From positions 1 through 43,981 of the forward strand of contig JAKVCT010000011.1 in the NCBI GenBank assembly GCA_022448995.1: a DNA stretch of 43,981 nt, given 5' to 3'. Origin of the DNA: Saprospiraceae bacterium (GTDB taxonomy: Bacteria > Bacteroidota > Bacteroidia > Chitinophagales > Saprospiraceae). Of the stretch, positions 8,944-17,058 are shown one piece after another (the first letter of the stretch is position 1; the number at the start of each line of letters is the position of its first letter). Below the pieces are notes generated by a model. It saw nothing but the letters and a program-made list of their open reading frames with translations. It made no database searches and was not told the origin of the DNA. Both the position numbers and the translations under genes were made by a program.

Positions 8944-8980
8944 AAAAACCCCGCTTTCGGTAAAAAACCAAAAACGAGGT
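8944..8980 (-). terminator. Probable terminator of the small lipoprotein gene
   Basis: Read on the minus strand, a 13-bp stem with G-U pairs (CCTCGTTTTTGGT with ACCGAAAGCGGGG) is followed by TTTTTATA. It lies about 140 bp after the stop at 9121. Confidence 0.5.
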
Positions 8981-9120
8981 AACACACACTTTGCAATTTT
9001 AATCCAATCTAGCTAATTTTAGTAAACAAAACGTAGTTGTAGCAAGCTACAGTGAAGCTCTGTAAAGTCAAATATAACTACGAAAACATCTGGACGATTA
9101 CTTAGCGATTACAATGATAT

Positions 9121-9411
9121 CTATTGTGCATTACAGGTATAACCACTCTCTTCAAGTTCTTTCACATACTTTTTGTGTGAACCAGAAATAGTCACTGTTG
9201 CTGTAGCTTCAGATTCAGAATAAACACCATCAATATCTGTTGTAGTCTTTGTAACCGTTGTTGCATTCCCATCACAAATATTAACCGAAGCTTCAGAAGT
9301 TCCCCCTGTTATATTAGTACTAAGAGAGCAAGTGTAACATTTACCCTTTCCACAAGAAGCCAAAAATAAAAGAGAACATGCTGTAATAGACAAGATTATA
9401 AACTTTTTCAT
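9121..9411 (-). CDS. Small lipoprotein, hypothetical
   Basis: 96-residue lipoprotein. Start chosen at ATG 9411 because M-K-K-F followed by a hydrophobic run and the lipobox L-A-S-C (Cys20) begins there; the frame extends 20 residues further upstream without signal-like character. The mature part is short and Thr/Ser-rich, with a C-x-x-C pair right after the lipidated Cys (G-K-G-K-C-Y-T-C) and two more cysteines, which could form disulfides. It resembles small envelope lipoproteins common in Bacteroidota, but I recognise no family. It has its own terminator and lies within the element-bounded segment. Confidence 0.75.
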   Translation of the reverse strand: MKKFIILSITACSLLFLASCGKGKCYTCSLSTNITGGTSEASVNICDGNATTVTKTTTDIDGVYSESEATATVTISGSHKKYVKELEESGYTCNAQ

Positions 9412-9651
9412 AGTAAGTATTGATTTAAGATAGTATATACACAGGATTTTCATCCAAATTATCTTTATCAAAAAAACCTGTGTACTATCTAGTTTAAAAT
9501 AAAAAATTCTATACCTACCTTTACAAAAGAAATGCAGTTTTTATATACATCGGTCTAAATTAGAACTCATTTCAAAGCCTTTTTTTTTATAAAAAACTCT
9601 TTATCAGCATATTGAAGTGTAATAATCGCAACTCATTTTTTTATTTTTTGA

Positions 9652-10929
9652 CTATTTTTTGCCCAGAGCTACTGTCAAGAAATCTCCTTTGAAGGTGAGC
9701 ATTAACCAAGCCCAACCATTATTTGATAAAGTATAGTTTCCATTCAATGGCTTGTAATACTGAATATTCTCTGTGGCAAACACATGAGAGTATCCACCGG
9801 ACAAAGTCACCCATTTATGAATTTTGTATTTGAATGCCAGATCAATTTCTTGTCCCAATAATTGAAAGCGTCCCACTGTAGTACTCAATGTATTCGGAGA
9901 CAAAAACCCATGATATGCCACCCTAAAGTTCCAATTCTTGACAGTATACTTCAAGACTAGATAAGCATCAAATAATCCTTGCCGAACAGTCGTGTTACCT
10001 ACATAGAACCAATCAATATGACCGTAATATCTATGATTAACCCCGAAGAATGGAGAAAAATCATTATTTCTATTCATATTACTAGAAGTAGCATCTGTTC
10101 CTGACAAGAGATCAATTCCTAAGTTAAGCCCCAAAGCATCTGTGGGCATATAACTTACATTCACCCCAGCCATATAAGCTGATAAATCTTGCCCAGCTCT
10201 GTTTTTTCCCCCTTGAAAATATGCATCTGCTTCTAATCTCCATTTTTCTGTTGTATAATTCAGATAAAAACCTCCCATGAGTGTAAATCGCATTTGCTTG
10301 GGATTATTAAAGTTTTGCCAAGCAAGATTCATCCCTAAAATAGAAAGATTCAATTTCTTCCATTTCTTGTTTAGCCAAAAAAACTGAAACGTCCGATGGT
10401 TTGGGACGAAACTATAGTTAGCCACAGTTGTACTGTCTACAGGAAAATGATACACTGCTCCCAGATCTAAACTCCAGTTGGAACTTGTATCTCTGAACTG
10501 AAATAAAAGACCATCATGCGTCAATCCAGATTGCCTCCACCCCACTGTACCTAAAACCCGTTCATTGTCGTAACTCATTTTCTGGCGACCAATAATCAGT
10601 CCTGTTTTAGAGGAAAAATTAATCTTCCCCCAACCTTCATAAAGCAAGGTAAAGCGATTGGTTCCCAGTTGGGTAGAGTACCCCCAGTTGCGAATATCTT
10701 GAAAGGCTACTCTCATTTCAACCTTGGGTGCTTTGTAAGCAAAACTTAATCTTGTGCGTTGACTCACATCAAAACTTGGTGATACACTATCTGGTAAGGG
10801 TACAAACTGTCCGTTATTTAATTCTGCTCGAGGACGAACTTCTCCACTGAGGGTAAACTGAGCATTTGATTGAGTACCAAAGAATACCATCCAAAGAAAA
10901 ATAAATGGAAACGCATATAATTTAATCAT
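9652..10929 (-). CDS. Alginate-export-like outer membrane porin
   Basis: 425-residue outer-membrane beta-barrel protein. Signal peptide about 1-23 (ending S-N-A-Q). The mature N-terminus G-E-V-R-P-R-A-E and the following Q-R-T-R-L-S-F, F-Q-D-I-R-N-W-G and G-R-Q-K-M-S-Y-D-N-E-R blocks match the alginate export (AlgE-like) porin family of Bacteroidota. Alternating hydrophobic/polar strands continue to the end, which closes in an aromatic-rich strand. It probably lets a solute cross the outer membrane; alginate itself is not implied, since no polysaccharide genes are nearby. It is the last gene in the segment between the inverted 164-bp elements. Good confidence for family, low for substrate. 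Confidence 0.85.
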   Translation of the reverse strand: MIKLYAFPFIFLWMVFFGTQSNAQFTLSGEVRPRAELNNGQFVPLPDSVSPSFDVSQRTRLSFAYKAPKVEMRVAFQDIRNWGYSTQLGTNRFTLLYEGWGKINFSSKTGLIIGRQKMSYDNERVLGTVGWRQSGLTHDGLLFQFRDTSSNWSLDLGAVYHFPVDSTTVANYSFVPNHRTFQFFWLNKKWKKLNLSILGMNLAWQNFNNPKQMRFTLMGGFYLNYTTEKWRLEADAYFQGGKNRAGQDLSAYMAGVNVSYMPTDALGLNLGIDLLSGTDATSSNMNRNNDFSPFFGVNHRYYGHIDWFYVGNTTVRQGLFDAYLVLKYTVKNWNFRVAYHGFLSPNTLSTTVGRFQLLGQEIDLAFKYKIHKWVTLSGGYSHVFATENIQYYKPLNGNYTLSNNGWAWLMLTFKGDFLTVALGKK

Positions 10930-11045
10930 AACTATTAGAATTAATTAGTATACCAATGTTCTAGATCTTAGATCTTGTCGAACACCTCATGTTTACTACA
11001 ATTTTATAATCAACACTTTATAAGCCTACGTTTTATTGGAACTTA

Positions 11046-11209
11046 TAAGTAGATAGCCACAATTAATTTGTATTTAATTCAATCAGCCTTTTTGCGCTGC
11101 ACTTTGTTAAAAAGCCTCGTGATAGCGGTGCTATCCCTGCGTTTTTCGCCTCGTTCAGCATCAAAAAATCTTGTGAATTATTATAAAATTAATTATGTCC
11201 ACCTACTTA
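11046..11209 (-). mobile_element. 164-bp miniature element (family B), copy 2, inverted
   Basis: Reverse-complement copy of 7246-7409 with four substitutions in 164 bases. It carries the same inverted ends and the same internal hairpin (GATAGC-GGT-GCTATC on this strand). With copy 1 it brackets three genes (8249-10929). Confidence 0.88.
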
Positions 11210-11293
11210 GTAGCGTCAATATTTATGGAATTGGTTTGCTTTCATATTGCTTGGTAGAGTGTAATAAGTATTTTTTAATTTTTGATGAAATTT

Positions 11294-11386
11294 GACGAAA
11301 GGCTCAACGCAATTAACACCTTCGCCACAGATACCATACATCCATCGACAGCACAGACCTTTTACTTCGTAGAGCCCTTCGGGGTT
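11294..11386. repeat. Two copies of the dispersed CGAAG motif
   Basis: Degenerate direct copy at 11294-11316 (GACGAAAGGCTCAACGCAAT) and an inverted, well-conserved copy at 11362-11386 (reverse complement CCCCGAAGGGCTCTACGAAG). Sequence from here to 11497 is repeat-derived; ATTTATGTTACAGAGTACT near 11480 recurs at 34785-34803. Confidence 0.6.
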
Positions 11387-11497
11387 AGCTCTACGCCAAT
11401 AAAAAAATTCAGCTTCATGATGGTGCATTGATATTTTTATGACGGCACATTAAAATACGCCACTACCTAAATTTTCAACTATTTATGTTACAGAGTA

Positions 11498-14400
11498 CTA
11501 AATTTCAAATTTCTCTGCAATTGTGATGGGATTTAAGATGCGAATATTAAAACTAAAGCTCATACGCGTCCAAAAATTCCCATTGCTCTTCAATGCATTA
11601 TTCAACTGTTCTGTATTGATCAAAGGAACATAAAAACCTGCGGCTCCATCAAAAATATCAAGCATCAGACCTCCGCTAACAAAAATTTCCTCTGAAGGAT
11701 TTGATATTTGAACAGAAGGTGCAGAATTTCTGAAATAACCTACATCTAAATAAGGCTTAAGCTTAACAAATGGAATACGGAATGGTAGTTTAATCGGAAT
11801 GTCAACCTTAAAATTCATGGCAGCAATAAAGGTGTTGCTATTGCCATCTACAGTAGACTGTGCAATTGGTGTTTTAAACGCCCCTTCACGCATACTCAAC
11901 TGTTGTGATAAAAAATTGGATTGTTCACGGCGCCCCATAAAGTAATTATCATATTGATAATCATTAAGATTCCGTGAAATTAACTGCAAAGGCATATCAC
12001 CAAATTCCCTATCTGTATGAATAGGAAAACCACCAGCGAAGATTCGAAAATCGATTCCCCAACGTTCACTATACTTGAATTTAAAATTAGCTTCAGCTGT
12101 CATTTTTAGAAAATGTTGCCAGCCTCCAAAATCCTGATAATTAGCATATTCCAAGCCTATATTTAGATTAAATGGAGCAATTGGATTTGTCTTATTCTCA
12201 TGGATATAATTCAATCGATGTGTACTCCGAGCATTCCAAGTCTTGGCTGAAACATAGGTAGTATCTGGGTTCTGACTAATGACAAAAACAGGTGATTCCT
12301 CCAATAAGATCAAGTGTTCAACTTGAAAAGTGTGTTGGAGGGGATCTTTGGCCGTTTTCTGCGGCAAAACAACTTCTAAAAACGGACGAATGCGAACAAA
12401 TCGAGTTCTATAATCAAAACTTTCGTTATAAAAACTATGATAAGAACGTATTCCCAAACCTGTTGTAATCGATTTAAAATATTTCTCCCCAAAATCGTGA
12501 TACCAGCTGTGCTTGATCTGCCCTGCACCCACTAGACTCAGAGAACGGGTAGCAAACAAAGGCATTACACTATAGTGCCAATTTCGTGCAGGAAGCGGTA
12601 CATTATACCCTGTGAGCCCTAGCATAAAACCATCATAACAGTTGAATCCTAGGAGAGGAATAATCCCCATTCCTCTACGTTCTGGTTTTCGGAAATCTGC
12701 AATTAGACTAAACTTGAAACGCTCTCCTCGATTCAAAACTCCATTTCCCCAAGCAACATTATCATTTCGGTTGATCTCTGGCATATCCTCATAGGGATCA
12801 ATCCGATAAGCATCTGTTTCTGAGGTATTGGGTACCCTAATCAAAGTATCTTGCCCTACCTCTAGATTTTCTACCCAAACTTCTGTGATCACAGAATCTT
12901 TGTAGTCAACAGCAGCTACAACAAAAGGTGAACTAAAATCCCCCTTGTTCTTAATCCTAATTTTAGCAGGATCAGCATTAGCTGTATGCACAGGACATTG
13001 ACAACCTGTAATACCATAGTTCATTTGCGTCGTAGAATTGATAAGTTGGTCGAAGAACCAAGCTACAGGCTTCTTACTTTCTCTCTCGAACAAGGCACGA
13101 ACATCCTTGGGTCTAGGGTGCTGAAATTTCCAAGTATTGTAATAAATCTTCAGAATTCGATCCATTTCTGCTGTTCCTAGATAGCGTTCTAAATAACGAA
13201 AAGATAAAGTCGGTTTAGAATAGGCACAGACATAATAATTTACCTCCACATTCTCTATAGATGGAGTTTCTATGGCTTGTTCTTCCCCCTTGCGTGCTTG
13301 AAACAGGTAGGCAAGATACTGTAATCTAGGTTCTAAGCCATAGTATTGTTCCATATAACGAGCCTCTACATAAGAGTTGAAACCTTCATCCATCCAAGCA
13401 TGTTCTCGTTCATTACTAGCCAAGATACCGTAAAACCAGTTATGTCCAACTTCGTGTGTAATTACTTCATCCAAGCTTGCAGGAGAAGCAGAAGAACCAA
13501 TGACTGTTACCATAGGATATTCCATACCTCCACCTGCACTCAATGCCGATTCTACAGCGGTCATCTGTGGATAGGGATATTCTCCTACTATGTCAGAATA
13601 ATAGCGAACAGAACGATTGACATATTTTATAGCTTCTTGCCAATAGTCAGCTTCGGCTGCTGTAAACATTACATAAGTATCTACCTTGCGTCCTGAGGCT
13701 AATTCTACTTTATCCCAAATTACATGAAACCGCTTGTCCGCAAACCAAGCAAAGTCATGCACATTTTCAGCCTTATATTCAATGGTTTTGAATACCGAAT
13801 CAGATTTGGGAAACGATAAATCACCTTCATCATAGACAACATTAAAATCTCGTCCCTTACTAGAATCTGCTTGTTCTGCTAAGAACTTCTTCTCACTTTC
13901 TGTTAGTAATACTCCACTCGCCCCTACTATATAGTTTTGAGGCAACTCTAAGCGCAACTCTACATCTCCAAATTCTGAATAAAATTCTCCCTGATCCAAA
14001 TATGGCATAGGATGCCAGCCCTCTCTATCGTATACTGCAGGTTTGGGATACCATTGTGTAATTTGATATGATTGTCCAACATGTCCTAAACGCGATACAG
14101 TTTTAGGAATCTTAACACGAAAAGGCGTAGTGATTTCCACAGTCTGTTTGGGTAATAATGGTGCTGCTAACTCTACTTTAGCTATATCAAAATATTCCTC
14201 ATCATGTGCCCAAATCAACTTAGTTCCATCTGTCTTAAAATCTAGACTATCAATGAAACCTCTATCAGAAACTTTTCCAAAATAAAACTCCAAATTTCCA
14301 TTTTCTAGCTGTTGCTCTGCAAAAGCTGTTTGTTTATTTGCATAAGCATTTGGCCACAAATGAATATAAATAAAAGTAAGTGTGTCTGGAGAATTATTGG

Positions 14401-14560
14401 TATAGTCTAATCGAATATTTCCACGTAAGAAATGTTGTTTATCATCCAAACGAACTTTAATCTTAGCATCTACACGCTGTTGAAAATAGGGTCTTTCTTG
14501 TGCAAAAACTGTATTGACATTTATACAAAATAAAAGGAAGATTGGTATATATTTTAGCAT
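11498..14560 (-). CDS. M1-family-like zinc metallopeptidase, outer-envelope
   Basis: 1020-residue protein. Start chosen at ATG 14560, which begins a clear signal peptide (M-L-K-Y-I-P-I-F ... V-F-A-Q). The frame runs 62 codons further upstream, but that stretch overlaps the promoter. A beta-rich domain occupies the first 300 residues. The gluzincin core follows: G-G-G-M-E-Y-P near 340 (counterpart of the GAMEN substrate motif), H-E-V-G-H-N-W-F near 368, and the third zinc ligand E in W-M-D-E-G-F-N-S-Y 18 residues later. The C-terminal 400 residues contain beta strands with many aromatic residues, like an outer-membrane barrel or surface module. It probably trims peptides in the periplasm or at the cell surface. 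The unknown gene upstream shares its direction but is separated by a promoter. Confidence 0.87.
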   Translation of the reverse strand: MLKYIPIFLLFCINVNTVFAQERPYFQQRVDAKIKVRLDDKQHFLRGNIRLDYTNNSPDTLTFIYIHLWPNAYANKQTAFAEQQLENGNLEFYFGKVSDRGFIDSLDFKTDGTKLIWAHDEEYFDIAKVELAAPLLPKQTVEITTPFRVKIPKTVSRLGHVGQSYQITQWYPKPAVYDREGWHPMPYLDQGEFYSEFGDVELRLELPQNYIVGASGVLLTESEKKFLAEQADSSKGRDFNVVYDEGDLSFPKSDSVFKTIEYKAENVHDFAWFADKRFHVIWDKVELASGRKVDTYVMFTAAEADYWQEAIKYVNRSVRYYSDIVGEYPYPQMTAVESALSAGGGMEYPMVTVIGSSASPASLDEVITHEVGHNWFYGILASNEREHAWMDEGFNSYVEARYMEQYYGLEPRLQYLAYLFQARKGEEQAIETPSIENVEVNYYVCAYSKPTLSFRYLERYLGTAEMDRILKIYYNTWKFQHPRPKDVRALFERESKKPVAWFFDQLINSTTQMNYGITGCQCPVHTANADPAKIRIKNKGDFSSPFVVAAVDYKDSVITEVWVENLEVGQDTLIRVPNTSETDAYRIDPYEDMPEINRNDNVAWGNGVLNRGERFKFSLIADFRKPERRGMGIIPLLGFNCYDGFMLGLTGYNVPLPARNWHYSVMPLFATRSLSLVGAGQIKHSWYHDFGEKYFKSITTGLGIRSYHSFYNESFDYRTRFVRIRPFLEVVLPQKTAKDPLQHTFQVEHLILLEESPVFVISQNPDTTYVSAKTWNARSTHRLNYIHENKTNPIAPFNLNIGLEYANYQDFGGWQHFLKMTAEANFKFKYSERWGIDFRIFAGGFPIHTDREFGDMPLQLISRNLNDYQYDNYFMGRREQSNFLSQQLSMREGAFKTPIAQSTVDGNSNTFIAAMNFKVDIPIKLPFRIPFVKLKPYLDVGYFRNSAPSVQISNPSEEIFVSGGLMLDIFDGAAGFYVPLINTEQLNNALKSNGNFWTRMSFSFNIRILNPITIAEKFEI

Positions 14561-14584
14561 ATTATTATATCTTTTGGCGCAGCA

Positions 14585-14592
14585 CAAAAGTA
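14585..14592 (-). promoter_or_regulatory. -7 promoter box for the metallopeptidase
   Basis: TACTTTTG on the minus strand matches the Bacteroidota TAnnTTTG -7 element and lies 24 bp before ATG 14560. This supports the shorter start. The upstream TTTG is about 25 bp away, wider than the usual 19-23. Confidence 0.5.
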
Positions 14593-14746
14593 CTACATTC
14601 TCTATCATATATTGAGTCAAAAAGGGCACTACAGTCCCCCTTTCTAGATTGAAACAATTATAAAACACTTGGACTTCAGTCCGATCATTTTCCAAAAAAA
14701 TATGAGCACAATAGTTCAGTGCTGTGCCAAAAATTATCCCCATCAC

Positions 14747-16159
14747 CTACAAGGCATCCAACTGTTCCAATAGCCAAGCTCGCTCAGTCAGTGGTTGTGT
14801 ACGTTCTATCTTTTGGCGCAAAAGAACTTTGGCAGAACGATCAAATGTATTAAGCTTTAATAATTGTTGGATCAATATAATAATATTGGTGTAATTTTCT
14901 TTATGATAGCCAACCAAATCCTTTCGTCGCAAATAAACCCGAATACTTTCTAAGAGTGCCTCTAAGGCAGTAAACTCTCGGAGCTCCATGTAGATCTTGG
15001 CTAAAAGTGTTTTGGCATTAATTTGTTGCAAGATATCCTTAAAACTCACCTGTGTGAGTAAGCTCATAGCCTTATCGTACCATTGTCGTTTGTAATAGAG
15101 CTTTGCCAAACATTCTTGATATACATCTGTACGGTACTTGGGAATAAGGTATTGCTGGTAGCCCTCCAAAAACTCACCCACCCATGTATATTCTTCTAGT
15201 CTCAAACCAGAAATTGCAGCATTCCGATAAGTCCAAGGACTCAATATTTTATTTTTTAATAAAATTTTGCGTTCTATTCCATCTCGATACAACTGAAAAA
15301 GCTGACGCACATAGATATCCTCCCCTGTATTAGCCCGACGAATTGCGTAATTAATTGCAAATAAATAGAGATCTCGAAGTTCCTCAATCTTAAATAAACT
15401 ATAGTTAGTTTGTAGGATATTTAATAAATACTTAAAATAGAGATCTGCTTCTTCTCCTCCTTTTTGCATTTGGAGAATGTCATAATATACCTGAATAGCA
15501 GGGTGTTGAAAAACTTCTTGCTCTTGGATCGCTTCCATCCCCCCTCCTAACAAACGATCTTGATAATTAATTTTGTAGATTGCCTTATGTGAATTTAAGG
15601 CACAGATCAAACGCAGTTTTTCTGCTAAATATTGTCGATCCAAATCGTCTGAAATCACTTGTAAATCTAAGGAAACAACTCGTTTCTGATCCTCTGCCAT
15701 TCGAAAATTAATCTTAGAAAACTGATAAGTTGCCTCCAAATGCGCCTGATCCTTTTTCTCCTGCTCCTCTAATAATTGCTCTGTTTGCTTAGCTGCTTGA
15801 TGATACTGTTTGTTTAGACTGCGTTTGCGCAAAGCTTCCATAAGATAAAATCGTTGTTTGAATTTGTCTGCTTGCAATTCTTGATAGACCAGAAATGATT
15901 CAAGAGACTTGTACAAAAAATGAAATATCTGTCGGAGTCTTCCTGCATTATATGTTAACTTAGGATAAAGACAGGTCCAAATCAGTTCTTTGTCTAAATA
16001 TTCTTCCCTAAAACCAGTTATTGAGTTGGTCAAATAATCATATAAGTCACTTACATCTTGACGTGTATTATGCAATGGATTGGCTAACCATTTCTGAGCC
16101 ATCCCTATTTCTTTCCGAGAAAAAGAATAAATCAGTGTTATTAGATTCGAATTATTCAT
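14747..16159 (-). CDS. Hypothetical helical repeat protein
   Basis: 470-residue, almost entirely helical protein with no signal peptide or membrane segment. Start chosen at ATG 16159; a TTG two codons upstream is less likely. The N-terminus (N-L-I-T-L-I-Y-S-F-S-R-K-E followed by W-L-A-N-P) resembles a family of Bacteroidota proteins of unknown function that begin with a 'F-x-x-K-E ... F-x-x-S-P-Y' motif. Residues 110-170 are Gln/Glu/Lys-rich helices. Later parts show degenerate TPR-like helix pairs (for example C-L-A-K-L-Y-Y-K-R-Q-W-Y-D-K-A). A scaffold role is plausible but unproven. It lies just upstream of the metallopeptidase gene in the same direction. Confidence 0.75.
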   Translation of the reverse strand: MNNSNLITLIYSFSRKEIGMAQKWLANPLHNTRQDVSDLYDYLTNSITGFREEYLDKELIWTCLYPKLTYNAGRLRQIFHFLYKSLESFLVYQELQADKFKQRFYLMEALRKRSLNKQYHQAAKQTEQLLEEQEKKDQAHLEATYQFSKINFRMAEDQKRVVSLDLQVISDDLDRQYLAEKLRLICALNSHKAIYKINYQDRLLGGGMEAIQEQEVFQHPAIQVYYDILQMQKGGEEADLYFKYLLNILQTNYSLFKIEELRDLYLFAINYAIRRANTGEDIYVRQLFQLYRDGIERKILLKNKILSPWTYRNAAISGLRLEEYTWVGEFLEGYQQYLIPKYRTDVYQECLAKLYYKRQWYDKAMSLLTQVSFKDILQQINAKTLLAKIYMELREFTALEALLESIRVYLRRKDLVGYHKENYTNIIILIQQLLKLNTFDRSAKVLLRQKIERTQPLTERAWLLEQLDAL

Positions 16160-17058
16160 TAACAATAAATATATATATTTAACTATTTAAGCCACTATTT
16201 TAGTAAATAGTAATATAAGTTTACAAACTAATTAGCTGGATCTTTTATTGGCACAGAGCTAACAGTCTGCGCTATATATTGATATATTTCGTATTCGTAG
16301 CGAATGCTTTAACTGCATTTATCCCTGCTGTAACCCTATTTTTGATTTTCTATTGGTATAAAAAACATCAAATTTAAGTGGCGTATTTTAATTAATAGTC
16401 CGTGACTTTTTATGCTTTTTTATAAAAATCTAAAAAGCTTTGCTTTTTACTAATTGACTATCAGCAACTTACAGAATCATGCATTTAAAACAGCAAAATG
16501 CTTTATAATTGATAATCAATCAGTTACAAACCACGAAGTGCTCAGCAAAGCTAAACCTTCATGGACTATAGTTAATGCGGCATCATAAAATTAAACAACT
16601 CATAAAATAAATTAATAATTTATAAATATAATGAACAATTTTATTTTTTTGTCTTTGTAATCATTCTTTTTTTATAAGATGTTTGTATTAACAATCCTTG
16701 AAGGGTTAGAGCATGTCTAAAAATTGATGTATTTATTAATATGAATGCGCTTTTAGCTTTGCTAAGCCTTTTAGGGTTTATCACTAATTGATAATCGCCA
16801 TGTTGTAGTTGTATTATCACAGCAAAAACCCTCATAAAAAACTGATTATCAATTCACAAAACAATGATTTTGACTTATTTCCGTAAAAGCTTCATTCTAG
16901 GATATGTAAGCTAGAACGAAGCAAATATTCAAAAAATTATAAACCTCAATAGTCCAGTAAGATTAAAAAACAGAACTATATAAAAATATGGTTTTGAGAA
17001 ACTATATTAAAAGTTCTCAAAATTTAACGGACTAAAGAAATCTAATCTTCTATCTATA
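16160..17058. other. 900-bp repeat-rich intergenic region
   Basis: No credible gene. It holds a conserved copy of the dispersed motif at 16531-16556 (CCACGAAGTGCTCAGCAAAG), a GTGGCGTATTTTA block at 16378-16390 also found inverted at 11451-11463, and an 11-bp inverted repeat AATTGATAATC/GATTATCAATT at 16786-16796 and 16844-16854 with a 47-bp spacer. Short minus-strand frames here lie within the repeats and were not called. Confidence 0.6.

Noticed and set aside
7246..11209. Composite transposon with passenger genes
   Set aside because: The elements carry no transposase and there is no outer target duplication. Only a bracketed segment is shown.
11068..11428. Open frames of 70-75 codons on both strands
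   Set aside because: They lie in the 164-bp element and the dispersed repeats, and the translations follow repeat sequence rather than protein-like composition.
14561..14746. 62-codon upstream extension of the metallopeptidase
   Set aside because: The extension has no signal features and overlaps the TACTTTTG promoter box. The Met at 14560 begins a clear signal peptide.
16641..16835. 64-codon minus-strand frame
   Set aside because: It sits in the repeat-rich gap. No signal, family or ribosome site supports it.
16501..16860. CRISPR-like repeats
   Set aside because: The TTGATAATC blocks are irregularly spaced, inverted and few. No cas genes are present.
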